This document shows positions 22,301 through 29,984 of a stretch of 64,000 nucleotides of DNA, one piece after another (within the stretch, counting starts at the first letter, position 1; every line of letters starts with the position of its first letter). The notes beneath the pieces were generated by a model. That model saw nothing but the letters and a program-made list of their open reading frames with translations, did not search any database and had not been told where the DNA came from. A program made the position numbers and the translations under genes. The DNA is from Closterium sp. NIES-65 (Eukaryota > Streptophyta > Zygnematophyceae > Desmidiales > Closteriaceae). The stretch is taken from the NCBI GenBank assembly GCA_948144175.1, contig CANXME010002133.1:260501-324500 (forward strand), written 5' to 3'.

Positions 22301-22939
22301 AAGATACACCAATAGATGCTAGCTTGGAGGCACGGGGACATAAGCAGGAATGTGAGGCCATTCTGCACACTGCTATGCACGCGAGAGTCTAAAGACATTC
22401 CTAGAAATGAGTGTCTTATGACATTCAGTATAATACATGCAGATACACCAATAGTTGAAGGTAAGGGCTGGCTTGGAGGCATGGGGATGTGCAGCAGGCA
22501 TGCGATGCGCTCGTGCATACAGCTCTGCATGTGAGTGTATTATAATACAGTACACTACACTGTAAAACAGCACACTACAGCGGAATTTACTGTAGTCCTT
22601 GCTGACTCGTTAGAGTAGCATGATCAGCAACCATCTACACAGAGTAGCATCATCATCATCATCTCCTTGCGACACTCCGTATATCTCTTTATAGGTTCTT
22701 CTGTGCTCCCTGCTCTCTGCTGCACCCTCTGTGCTTCTGCTCTGCCCCACAGGATCGCGAGACAGAGGACAGGACAACACCAGAATCATCGTCATCTCCT
22801 CGCCCCAATCATGCTTCTATCCGTGCCGTGTGTCCCTTCGTGTCCTCATCTGTGTGCGTCTCTCTGCTGCGCCCCTCCCTCTCAGGATCGTGGGACAGAG
22901 GACAACACCAGCGTCATCGTCATCTCGTTGCGAGGCTAG
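16312..22939 (+). CDS. TAP38: TAP38/PPH1-type chloroplast LHCII protein phosphatase (PP2C), eight exons
   Basis: Proposed exons: 16312-16705, 17015-17168, 18034-18250, 18909-18988, 19559-19612, 20257-20373, 21117-21207, 22886-22939. They total 1161 nt, exactly 387 codons (386 aa). All junctions are GT-AG and in phase. Residues 1 to about 90 are Ser/Ala/Arg-rich and fit a plastid transit peptide. All PP2C metal-site motifs are present: RRDEMED, VFDGHAG, HIGDSRAV, ASDGLWD, and the terminal EDN. The segments GVKKGRW, HGDVQQACEALV and DRGTEDNTSVIV follow the plant TAP38/PPH1 phosphatase in order and spacing, and the length is close to the Arabidopsis protein. TAP38 dephosphorylates LHCII and returns antenna to photosystem II after a state transition. 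The frame ends right after the catalytic domain, so the C-terminal membrane segment of the plant protein is missing. Introns are packed with copies of exon edges. An equally good last exon lies at 23033-23086. Confidence 0.87.
16706..16890 (+). repeat. Duplicated 3' end of TAP38 exon 1
   Basis: Downstream of the functional donor, short decayed copies of TTTGACGGCCACGCAGGT occur near 16714, 16735 and 16757. An 81-nt copy of the exon end then lies at 16787-16867 (DEMEDHVVVLEDNGAGFLYA, then the DGHA codons) with its own GTGCGT donor, and a further fragment near 16874. None has an acceptor in front. Confidence 0.75.
17200..17767 (+). repeat. Three to four duplicated 3' ends of TAP38 exon 2
   Basis: Copies of the end of exon 2 (GTGTTGGAGGACGAG ... 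CGGCTGCTGCAG) lie at about 17313-17421, 17504-17590 and 17668-17767, plus a short piece near 17211. The first and last keep GT donors; the middle one reads CAGTGATGAG. No copy has a plausible acceptor. All are downstream of the functional exon at 17015-17168. Confidence 0.8.
17233..17266. repeat. Foldback element, TTTTGAG/CTCAAAA type
   Basis: Perfect 11-bp arms ACTTTTGAGTC (17233-17243) and GACTCAAAAGT (17256-17266) with a 12-nt loop. It lies between a short and a long copy of the exon 2 end. Confidence 0.7.
17775..17971 (+). repeat. Two duplicated 5' ends of TAP38 exon 3
   Basis: Copies of CAGGCTCGAAGAGCACAG and about 60 following nt start near 17775 and 17902, upstream of the functional copy at 18034. 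Both end in GCGCCAGTAGG, where the functional exon continues into the HDRLFVAHIGD codons. The acceptor-like AG is kept but each copy would hit a stop. Confidence 0.8.
18290..18562 (+). repeat. Three duplicated 3' ends of TAP38 exon 3
   Basis: Decayed copies of the exon end (GGCAAGGCACAGGCGGAG ... GGCGGATGGGTGAGT) end near 18360, 18454 and 18567. The two later ones keep GGATGGGTGAGT, that is the last codons plus the consensus donor. All lie downstream of the functional exon end at 18250. Confidence 0.78.
18607..18795 (+). repeat. 21-bp pyrimidine-rich minisatellite in TAP38 intron 3
   Basis: About nine head-to-tail copies of a 21-bp unit made of TATCTCTCCCCC plus AATCCACCC, with few substitutions, followed by degenerate copies up to about 18880. 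It lies just upstream of the exon 4 acceptor at 18908 and resembles an amplified polypyrimidine tract. Confidence 0.9.
18989..19332 (+). repeat. 16-bp minisatellite made of splice-donor sequence (TAP38 intron 4)
   Basis: About 21 copies of GTGAGTCACTGACTGA, beginning exactly at the donor of exon 4 (GAGGA/GTGAGT). Nearly all copies are identical; two read GACAGA. Each unit carries a consensus 5' splice site. Confidence 0.95.
19745..20153 (+). repeat. Four decaying copies of TAP38 exon 5
   Basis: The exon end GGGGAGGTGGACCACCAGATGG... is repeated at about 19746-19776 and, increasingly diverged, at about 19909-19943, 19997-20033 and 20126-20153 (GAAGAAGGTCAAGTTGAT...). Only the first is close to the functional copy at 19559-19612; the others are recognisable by alignment. 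Confidence 0.7.
19952..19997. repeat. Foldback between exon 5 copies
   Basis: Perfect 12-bp arms CAGGGTGTTTTT (19952-19963) and AAAAACACCCTG (19986-19997) with a 22-nt loop, sitting exactly between two decayed copies of exon 5. Confidence 0.75.
20440..20630 (+). repeat. C-rich minisatellite in TAP38 intron 6
   Basis: Alternating units of CACCCATTTCCACCCTTCC with either a C-run or CACCCCCA spacer, repeated about six times in the intron after exon 6. It is strongly strand-biased (C/A/T on the plus strand). Confidence 0.88.
20686..21050 (+). repeat. Four duplicated 5' halves of TAP38 exon 7
   Basis: Copies encoding EAVSFVRSEME occur near 20688, 20736, 20833 and 20984, upstream of the functional exon at 21117. 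Some differ in length at the acceptor (CTCTTTGAG, CTCTTGAG, CTTTGAG), which changes phase. Only the 20984 copy would be in frame after exon 6, but it lacks the second half of the exon. Confidence 0.8.
20727..20740. repeat. Palindrome at an exon 7 copy junction
   Basis: Perfect palindrome TTGAGGCGCCTCAA exactly at the junction of two copies of the exon 7 start, preceded by ACTT, so it carries the TTTTGAG core. Confidence 0.65.
21278..22530 (+). repeat. About nine duplicated 3' halves of TAP38 exon 7
   Basis: Segments encoding VQQACEALVHAALH with a GTGAGT donor recur near 21283, 21402, 21547, 21667, 21805, 21960, 22190, 22335 and 22485, separated by about 110-230 bp. The first repeats share the same intron piece (TATAATATGCTCTTATAAGC), so the unit is exon end plus about 80 bp of intron. 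Copies decay with distance from the functional exon. None has an acceptor. Confidence 0.85.
22088..22137. repeat. Foldback in the exon 7 copy array
   Basis: Arms TGATAAAG/CTTTATCA and TAGTGTTT/AAACACTA, with one unpaired base between them, form a long hairpin. The left arm is followed by TTTTGAG-like sequence (GTTTTGAGACG). Confidence 0.7.
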
Positions 22940-23086
22940 CCACCCTGATCAAACCCCCCTGTGTATCCCCTTCATTCAACTGTTCATCTGTGTTCTCTCC
23001 TCCGTGCTCTCTGCTGCGCCCCTCCCTCTCAGGATCGTGGGACAGAGGACAACACCAGCGTCATCGTCATCTCGTTACGAGGCTAG
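22752..23086 (+). repeat. Three copies of the last TAP38 exon
   Basis: Copies at 22752, 22886-22939 and 23033-23086. The first has a 5-nt insertion that shifts the frame. The second and third differ at one silent position (TTGCGA/TTACGA) and both give DRGTEDNTSVIVISLRG and a TAG after a good acceptor. Either can serve as the terminal exon. Confidence 0.88.
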
Positions 23087-23964
23087 GCTCCCTCATCCAT
23101 ACCGATTGCCGAAGCTCATTCCAAAGCTCATTGCCAAAGCTTGATCGTCAAGGCCTGATCGTCCAAGCCAATTACCAGAGTTGATAGCTAATACTCATCA
23201 TCAAAACCATGTTTACACCTTCCCGCAAATATAATGTACCGTATGCTTGTCCCGTGCCACTTCATCTGAAGACTGCCCTGTTGATCCGCCACCAGTCATC
23301 TACCTAAGGTACTTACCACTGGTACCTACCCAAGCCACGTACCTACCTTATTCTGGCACTTACCTGATGTACGTGTCTGCTGTCTGTTGCTGCTAGTGGG
23401 CATTTTTGCCATGCCATGCCATGATTGGAATAAGGAACACATGCAGGGAGAGGAAAGAAAGGGCCGCTTGTACCCACCACCACCTGTGTTTGGATTTCCA
23501 AGATACTCCCCAAGTTTCAATCAACCCAACTCTGGTGTACCATATTCTTGTTTGAACTCGGGTCTGGCTCTTGGGCTCTGGTCTAGGGAGGAGCAGAAAC
23601 AGGAGTGAGGGGACAACAGGGTAAGCAGGGGAAGAGGGAAGGGGGAAGAGGGAAGAACATAGCCAGCTTTGGCACATAGATACCGTAACAGCTGCAGCCC
23701 TTTTTAGGTGCCTCAATCCTATCCCAAGAGGTGCAGGCTCTGGCAACAGGGGGGATGGACCTTAGCTGGAGAGTACGGTACAGATACAGACTGAAGCACC
23801 CAGAATGGAACACAGCCCACTTCTACACTCCATCACTTATTAGCCATCACATACTGGTACTACTACTCTAAACAGTACATCCATAAACACCAACACAGTT
23901 CTAGACCAGACCAGCCCAGGCCAGGCCAGGCCAGGCCAAACCAGAGAAGACTATCCAATCCTAG
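23087..23964. other. Convergent intergenic region, TAP38-like / ARGLU1-like
   Basis: It holds the 3' ends of both convergent genes. A small GGCCA repeat (CCAGGCCAGGCCAGG) lies near 23920. No gene or transposon is recognised. Confidence 0.5.
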
Positions 23965-26900
23965 TCATTTCCCACCACCGAGGCTAAACGCTAGCTTCGG
24001 CCGGGCGTTTTTCTTCCCCAAAATCTTCATCTGCTCCTTCTTTGTCTTCTCCTCCTCTTCCTTCTTCTTCCTCTTGGCTTCATCCCTCTGCCTCTGCTTC
24101 TCCTCCAGTTCCCGATACCGCCTCTCCTGCTCCCTCGCTTGCTCCTCTAACCTTTGCCGCTCCGCCTCCTCTGCTTCTCTCTGCTTCTGCTGCAACAGCT
24201 CCTGCTGCTGCTCTTCCTCCTTCCGCTTCTCCTCCTGCAAGGGATAGAGGAAATGGACGGGGCAAGGGAACGAACGTGGGAACGTAAAGAGTGGCCAAGA
24301 TGAAGTAAGGGTTTAGGCTTTAAGATAACGATTTTTGTAATCTGACTTCTGGCCCTTTTCCTTCTAACCCAGAGGCTCCTCCAAGCATACTTTCTGGCCT
24401 AATTTGAAATCGCTTTTGAGAAGTCTCAAAAGCGATTTTTTTAGCAAAGGCTTGCAACAATCCTTGCTGCACCCCACCACCACCCTTACCTTTTCTGAAA
24501 GAGAGTACCAGTCCTTCCCCATCCTTGCGACCCCTTCAACACCCTTCTCACAGCATTAAAAGATCAGACTCAAACAAATGCTCTTCCCCTCTTCTGCTCT
24601 TCCCCTCTTCTGCTCTTCCCCCCTTCCCCTCTTCCCCACTCACCTCTTTCCTCCTCTTTTCCTCCCTCCTCCTCTGAAGCTGACTGAGTGAACTCAAAAG
24701 TCAGCTCACTTCCCCTCTTCCCCACTCACCTTTTCCCCCGTTCCCTCTTCCCTCACTCACCTCTTTCCTCCTCTTCTCCTCCTCAGCGGCCTCCTCCTCT
24801 AAAGCTGACTCTTGGTCAGCTCAAAAGAAAGACTACTGTTCCTCTTCCTCCTCACCTCTTCCCCAATCCCAACGCTCCCCCCACTCACCTCTTTCCTCCT
24901 CTTCTCCTCCTCAGCAGCCTCCTTCTCCTCCTCTAAAACTCTCGACACCTCCCCAGGAAGCTTCCTCCGGCCTTCTTCAATTAAAGCCGCCATTTCCCTC
25001 TTGATCTCCTCTGAGGTAAGTTCTCGCTCCACACGCTCCCGAATCGCCTCCTCAAGCCTCCTTGTAGTCTCCTCTGCTATAAGCTTCTCCATTGCTTCTT
25101 CTCGTAACCTGCACGGACACATACAGGAAGGATGGGTGGGTGGGAGATACGTGAATGAAACACCTCCCAGTCGCTTTTCCAGAATGAGGGGTCTCAACTG
25201 TTTATACACCCAGTTATAACGTTGACTAGCGTTGACAAGCGTTGACCAATGTTACTCACCTTTTCCTTTCAGCCCTCTCCGCGTCCTCCTTGGCCCTCCG
25301 AGCCTCCATCTCCCTCTCCTTCACTTTCTCATCCCCCTCCACCTCCCCCTCCCCTCCCTTCCCCACCCCTCCTTCGACATCCTTCCCCACGCAGTCAGCT
25401 TTCTTCCGCTCGTCCTCCCCCCTGCCCTTCTCCTCCTCGCCTCCTTTGCCCTTCTCCGCGCCTTTCCCGCCCTTATCCCCTTCACCAGGCAGGCTATTCC
25501 GCTTCCGCACATCGTCCTTCCGCGCGTTTTCTCTCCGCGCGCGAGAGCGTGGGGAGGGGGAGCGCGAACGCCTCCGCGGGGCAGGGGAGCGCGAGCGGCT
25601 GCGGCTTAGGTCCCGACGGCTGCTTCCGCGCGCGCCTTCCCCCTTACGCGCACTCTCCCCCTTTCGCGCGCCTTCCTGCTTCCGCTCATCGCCCCCTCTT
25701 CGCCCGCTGTCCCGCGCCTTGTCGCGGCGGCGAGGGGAGGGGGACCTGCTCCGGCGCCCTCTGACCAATCAGCGACGAGGAAGTTCCCAAGGTGTGCCGA
25801 ACGCACCCAGGGTGGAGACCAGGCGGAGGTGCCAAAAGCACCAGGAGGGCAGAAGGATGGGTGTGGAGCGGCGAACGCACAGGCGAGAGGGAGGGGAGGA
25901 GCGGAAGGGTGGGGATGGATAGGGTGGAATATGTTAGAGCGGATACGGTGAAAACGGGGGGCTCATAGTAGGATGGCACTTAACTAAAAGCGGTCCAGTT
26001 TAAGGCGATGGAGGATGGGGAGGCGGAGGAAGCGGGGAGAAGGGAGGAAGGGAGGAGAGGGAAGGATTGGGGATTAGGAGGGGACAAACGGCCGAGAACA
26101 AGAGGGACAGGGGAAGTACCGTCGGGGTGTGTATGGCAGAGGAAAAACGGCCACCAGTGGAAAAACGGAGTCTGTGGCTCTTACGGGCACGCTGCGTTAC
26201 AAGACGTTGCGTTACTATCATGGTGCCTGTAATCACGTCTCTTACAGGCGAGCTGCAGGGGGGAGGGATCAGACACTGCACCTCACTGCACCGCATCGCA
26301 CCGTCCGAATAGCGGCCACGTCGCGACTTTTGAGTCGACTCAAAAGGCGAGCTGCAGGGGAATAGGGTGAGACACGTCACCCTCCGGAAACCTAGCGAAT
26401 AGGGAGGACCGTTATAACGAGTATCACGCTGGTTTCATCTTGGTTCAAGAAGAGGGTAAACAGCGACACGAGGAGACGGGAACACGGGCGCCTCTCAAGG
26501 ACTGAAGAAGGAGACATGTCTTGTTGCGTTGAATCCCGAACCAGCTGGCGAGCCATTCAAGGTCCCTGAGGGAGTTGATGGCGCATAACGAAGCAGCGTA
26601 TAACGAGTCCGAGGGGATGTGTGAAAGGAAACGAGGCCGCACGAAGAGAAATCGCTCGATAACAGCATTTTCCGACAAGCATTATTAGCATGCCGAAGCT
26701 CAGCAACGGGGAGGCATGTCAGAGTCCCGACCTGCCGTAAGGCGATCTGCTTCGGCTCCGACGGTTCCGTCGATCGTCCTTCCTGTCCTCTCGTCGATCT
26801 TCCTTCCGATCCTCCCTCCGACCCTCCTTCCGACCCTCTCTCCGATCGTCCCTTCGATCCTTGCGAGCCAATGAGGAACGAGGAGGAGGAGACCGGGAGC

Positions 26901-26982
26901 GAGACCGCGATTTTGATCGGGTCGGAGAGGGGGATCGACGGCTGCGCTTCCTTACTGGCGACCTTGAGCCACGTCGGCCCAT
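23965..26982 (-). CDS. ARGLU1: ARGLU1-like arginine/glutamate-rich splicing-associated protein, four exons
   Basis: Minus-strand exons: 26982-26732, 25760-25260, 25108-24889, 24234-23965. They total 1242 nt, exactly 414 codons (413 aa), with GT-AG introns in phase. Residues 1 to about 150 are RS/RD-rich (GRRGSRSPVRKRSRRSPSP, SRSRSRSP, DRREDRK), as in SR-related nuclear proteins. From about 235 a long Glu/Lys/Arg coiled coil begins (EEAMEKLIAEETTRRLEEAI) and runs to the end. The C-terminus KILGKKNARPKLAFSL matches the family ending of ARGLU1. Animal ARGLU1 is a nuclear splicing modulator and Mediator/nuclear-receptor coactivator; the plant role is less clear. It is longer than the animal protein because of the RS-rich exon 2. 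Exon 3's donor end is duplicated in the next intron. Confidence 0.8.
24407..24438. repeat. Foldback, TTTTGAG/CTCAAAA type, ARGLU1 intron 3
   Basis: Perfect 14-bp arms AAATCGCTTTTGAG and CTCAAAAGCGATTT around a 4-nt loop. Confidence 0.75.
24640..24802 (-). repeat. Two duplicated 3' ends of ARGLU1 exon 3
   Basis: On the minus strand, copies of the exon end (GAGGAGAAGAGGAGGAAAGAG/GTGAGT) lie at about 24800-24758 and 24677-24644, downstream of the functional donor at 24889/24888. Both keep the GTGAGTG donor and lack an acceptor. Each is preceded by a small hairpin. Confidence 0.75.
24678..24706. repeat. Foldback at an ARGLU1 exon-copy junction
   Basis: Arms AGCTGACT (24678-24685) and AGTCAGCT (24699-24706); the loop contains CTCAAA. 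It abuts the distal exon 3 copy. Confidence 0.65.
24803..24821. repeat. Foldback at an ARGLU1 exon-copy junction
   Basis: Arms AGCTGAC and GTCAGCT around TCTTG, followed by CAAAAG. It abuts the proximal exon 3 copy. Confidence 0.65.
26326..26346. repeat. Palindrome, TTTTGAG/CTCAAAA type, ARGLU1 intron 1
   Basis: ACTTTTGAGTCGACTCAAAAG is a near-perfect palindrome (only the outermost base unpaired). It lies directly against the second copy of a tandemly repeated AGGCGAGCTGCAGGGG (about 26247 and 26345), so again it marks a local duplication. Confidence 0.72.
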
Positions 26983-27341
26983 TCCGTCAGATATACGCGT
27001 TTAAAGCCTATATCTTCTGCAAAAACTATTACTTGAAACTCAAATTCGTCTGCCGAGGAGAGCAGCAACGCGAATATAATCACTTGTAACGGTCACCAGC
27101 ATGGAGAGTTAATAAGCGCATCAGGGAACAGCCATGGCTATGAGAATAGAAGAGTATTGTGAAATGGTCTGGTCTTGAGAGCATCACAGATGCTGCAGGA
27201 GAGTAATACCAATAATTATTTCATGGACTTCAGAACGGTTGGTGTGATTCACCGCTCCGAACCATTATTTACCTCGTCGAGATATACTTGAACACCAAAC
27301 AGGTTCGATGGTGACGAAAACGATTGACCTCGTTTAGTGGT
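26983..27341. other. Upstream region of ARGLU1-like gene, left border of the transposon nest
   Basis: It should hold the promoter and leader of the minus-strand ARGLU1-like gene. No other gene is seen. The outer Gypsy LTR starts at 27342. Confidence 0.5.
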
Positions 27342-27361
27342 TGTTACGAGTGCAATTGAGT
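27342..27361 (-). repeat. Left fragment of the outer Gypsy 3' LTR
   Basis: TGTTACGAGTGCAATTGAGT, beginning TGTTA like the inner Gypsy LTR. It ends in TGAGT, the target-site duplication of the inner Gypsy, and is continued at 41592. Confidence 0.7.
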
Positions 27362-27638
27362 TGTTATGAGTTGTAAAAGAGAGTGCGCAGGTAAACGAAT
27401 AACGAGACTGTGACTCAATGAACTGAGAATACAATGAATGCACAGACTAATGTAGGAGTAGCCTAGCTAGGAGGAAACCTCGGACGAGCGAGGTTGGGTG
27501 CAGGTTTGGCGATGGAAATGCCGAAGGCGACGCGAGGAGCCTCGGCAGTGTTGAAATCGGCCGAACGTGCGAACTCCGAAAATCGGGTTGTACGCGAAGC
27601 AGTCAACCCCGATAAGGAATTCGGGAAAATTCCTTACA
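27362..27638 (-). repeat. 3' LTR of inner Gypsy
   Basis: 277 bp with TG...CA ends, next to the polypurine tract (reverse of CCACCCCCCCCTTAAAG). Confidence 0.92.
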
Positions 27639-28099
27639 CCACCCCCCCCTTAAAGCCCGCATGCAAAATAGTGACCCCCCCCTTCTAGTTGGGTCCATTT
27701 GAAAGTTGAAGTTTTGTTCTGTACTTTTTTTCAAGCGCATATGATTCTGGACGACTCTCCACATTTCTTCTCAAACATAAATCGTCGCAAGCATGTGCAA
27801 AAGCGTCGCTCCTAAGTTTGCGACGGGAGAGAGGAATTTTCAACCAGTGCCAAATTCACAGTGCACAGCAATCAAGTCCAACTCACGCAAATCATGTCCA
27901 ACTCACGCAAAGCACACTTTGCGGGCCGAGCATGTCCCTGCTAGGGCGGCAATGACAACATGCAAAAACAGAGAAGCGAAAACAGAGAATATCAGGGGAC
28001 GAGCGAAGAGAGAGATAGTGCAACAAAAACGAGGACGCGAAAGGGGAGATGCATGAGCAAAATCCGCGGAATGGTAGGGAGATGGGAGGGTCATTGGTG

Positions 28100-28660
28100 T
28101 TGGTGGAATGAGGTGGAGCGAGGGCAACGGAAAGGGAGGAGAGAGAGCGAGGGCGTCGGAAAGGGAGAGGAGAACGTGAGCGCGACGGAAAGGGAGGGGA
28201 GAGAGCTAGGGCGACGGAAAGGGAGGGGAGAGAGCAAGGGCAACAAGAGAACGTGTGGGCGACGGAAAGGGACGGGAGAGAGCGAGGGCGACGGAAAGGG
28301 AGGGGAGAGAGCGAGGGCGACGAAAAAGGAGGGGAGAGAGCGAGGGCGACGGAAAGGGACGGGAGAGAGCGAGGGCGACGGAAAGGGAGGGGAGAGAGCG
28401 AGGGCGACGGAAAAGGAGGGGAGAGAGCGAGGGCGACGGAAAGGGAGGGGAGAGAGCGAGGGCGACGGAAAGGGAGGGGAGAGCGAGGGCGACGGAAAGG
28501 GGGGGGAGAGAGCGAGGGCGACGGAAAGGGAGGGGAGAGAGCGAGGGCGACGGAAAGGAGGGGGAGAGAGCGAGGGCGACGGAGGGGCGAGAACGAGGGC
28601 CACGGAAAGGGAGGGGCGAGAGCGAGGGCGACGGGAATGGGGGGGCGACGAGCAATGGGA
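28100..28660 (-). repeat. 29-bp purine-rich minisatellite in inner Gypsy
   Basis: About 18-20 copies of a unit close to 29 bp (GGCGACGGAAAGGGAGGGGA plus GAGAGCGAG on the plus strand) with small indels. It lies between the pol end and the 3' LTR. The open frames across it are translations of the repeat, not genes. Confidence 0.92.
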
Positions 28661-28769
28661 GGCGGACACGGAGGGTGGAGTGCGTTGGGAAGTTTATTGT
28701 GATGGAGCGCGAGGGCGGCGGGAGGCGGAAGAAGAAGGGCGAGGGGGGTGAGGACTGGCATTAGGAGAG

Positions 28770-29270
28770 ATGAAGGGCAACGAGAGAGGGAAGGCGACGA
28801 GAGAGAGGAAAGGCGATAAGAGAGAGGAACGCGACGGGAGAGAGGAAAGGCGACGGGAGAGAGGAAAGGCGACGAGAGAGAGGAAAGGCGACGGGAGAGA
28901 GGAAAGGCGACGGGACAGAGGAAGGCGACGGGAGAGGGGAAAGGCGACGGGAGAGAGGAAAGGGGGTAAGAGAGAGGAAGGCGACGGGAGAGAGGAAGGC
29001 GAACCGGAGAGAGGAAGGGCGACGGGAGAGAGGAAGGGCGACGGGAGAGAGGAAGGCGAACGGGAGAGAGGAAGGCGACGGGAGAGAGGAAAGGCGATAA
29101 GAGAGAGGAAAGCGACGGGAGAGCGGAAAGGCGACGGGAGAGAGGAAAGGGGGTAAGAGAGAGGAAGGCGACGGGAGAGAGGAAGGGCGACGGGAGAGAG
29201 GAAGGGCGACGGGAGAGAGGAAGGCGAACGGGAGAGAGGAAGGCGACGGGAGAGAGGAAAGGCGGTCAAT
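28770..29270 (-). repeat. 19-bp purine-rich minisatellite in inner Gypsy
   Basis: A second array with unit close to GCGACGGGAGAGAGGAAAG, directly joined to the end of the chromodomain coding region. The pol frame runs on into it as a low-complexity LSRRLPLS tail on the minus strand. Confidence 0.92.
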
Positions 29271-29738
29271 ATCCGAAACACGCCTTCGCGCCAGGTAATC
29301 ACCAACAAGTGGCGAGGCGTCGAGCGAGGCGGATGGCACCCACGTGTCGTCCTCACTGGTGCGGTCAGTCCAGCGAATTAAGAAATCCACGTGTGGACCA
29401 GATGCGTCAAGGCGGACCCGATGAGCGAGGATTTTGGAAGGGGCAAGGGTCGGCTCCGGGACAGGTCGTGCTGTCGGGGGAGCGTGCTGACGTGCGATGT
29501 CGGCCGTTGCTGGCACGAACTTTCGAAGAAGGCTGACTTGGAAGGCATCATGAATGCGCCAGTCGTCGGGTAGCAACAGCTTTGCGGTGACAGGTGTCAC
29601 CATCTTGAGAATCTTGAACGGTCCACAAAATCGTGGCCGTAGTTTCGACGGACCGGGTAGGTGCAGGTTCTTCGTATCAAGTAGCACTAGTTGCCCAGTT
29701 GTCAAGACGAGTTCCCGTCGGAGAAGGTCGGTGTATTT
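29271..29738 (-). pseudogene. Inner Gypsy integrase C-terminus and chromodomain
   Basis: On the minus strand the frame starts at the Copia border with YTDLLRRELVLTTGQLVLL (integrase C-terminal barrel), then KLRPRFCGPFKI and HDAFQVSLLRKF. A chromodomain follows (FLIRWTDRTSEDDTWVP, about 50 residues). Chromodomain Gypsy elements use this part to target chromatin. It is cut from the rest of the integrase by the Copia insertion and its end runs into a minisatellite. Confidence 0.88.
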
Positions 29739-29870
29739 TGTCAAACATTATATATGTTGTGCTTGTTTAGGCTACAGTGGGTTAGCCTATAGGGGGTACA
29801 CAATTCTAGGGTTAGGTACTTATACTGATTTCACTGTTAGTTCAATCATTCCTGTTCGTTCATTTCAACA
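29739..29870 (+). repeat. 5' LTR of Copia 1
   Basis: 132 bp, TGTCAAACATTATATATG ... TTTCAACA, with a TATATA element near its start. It is followed by the primer-binding site at 29871. Confidence 0.93.
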
Positions 29871-29984
29871 TGGTATAGAGCAGGTCCTTCGCTAGGACCG
29901 TTTTTTTAGGGCCCACCACTACCTACCTACCTACCTACCTAACTGCGCCCTAAGACGCCTCGTTTTTCACGCCCCCCTAAGGCC

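Noticed and set aside
21278-22530. Possibility that the repeated exon 7 ends are extra coding exons
   Set aside because: No copy has an acceptor in a usable phase, and the phosphatase family has a single such segment.
27892-28764. Several long open frames on both strands (up to 289 aa, ESEGDGKGG-like or LSPPFPSP-like)
   Set aside because: These are minisatellite translations inside the inner Gypsy, not genes.
28100-29270. Possible CRISPR-like array because of regular repeats
   Set aside because: Repeats are directly contiguous with no unique spacers and lie within a eukaryotic retrotransposon.
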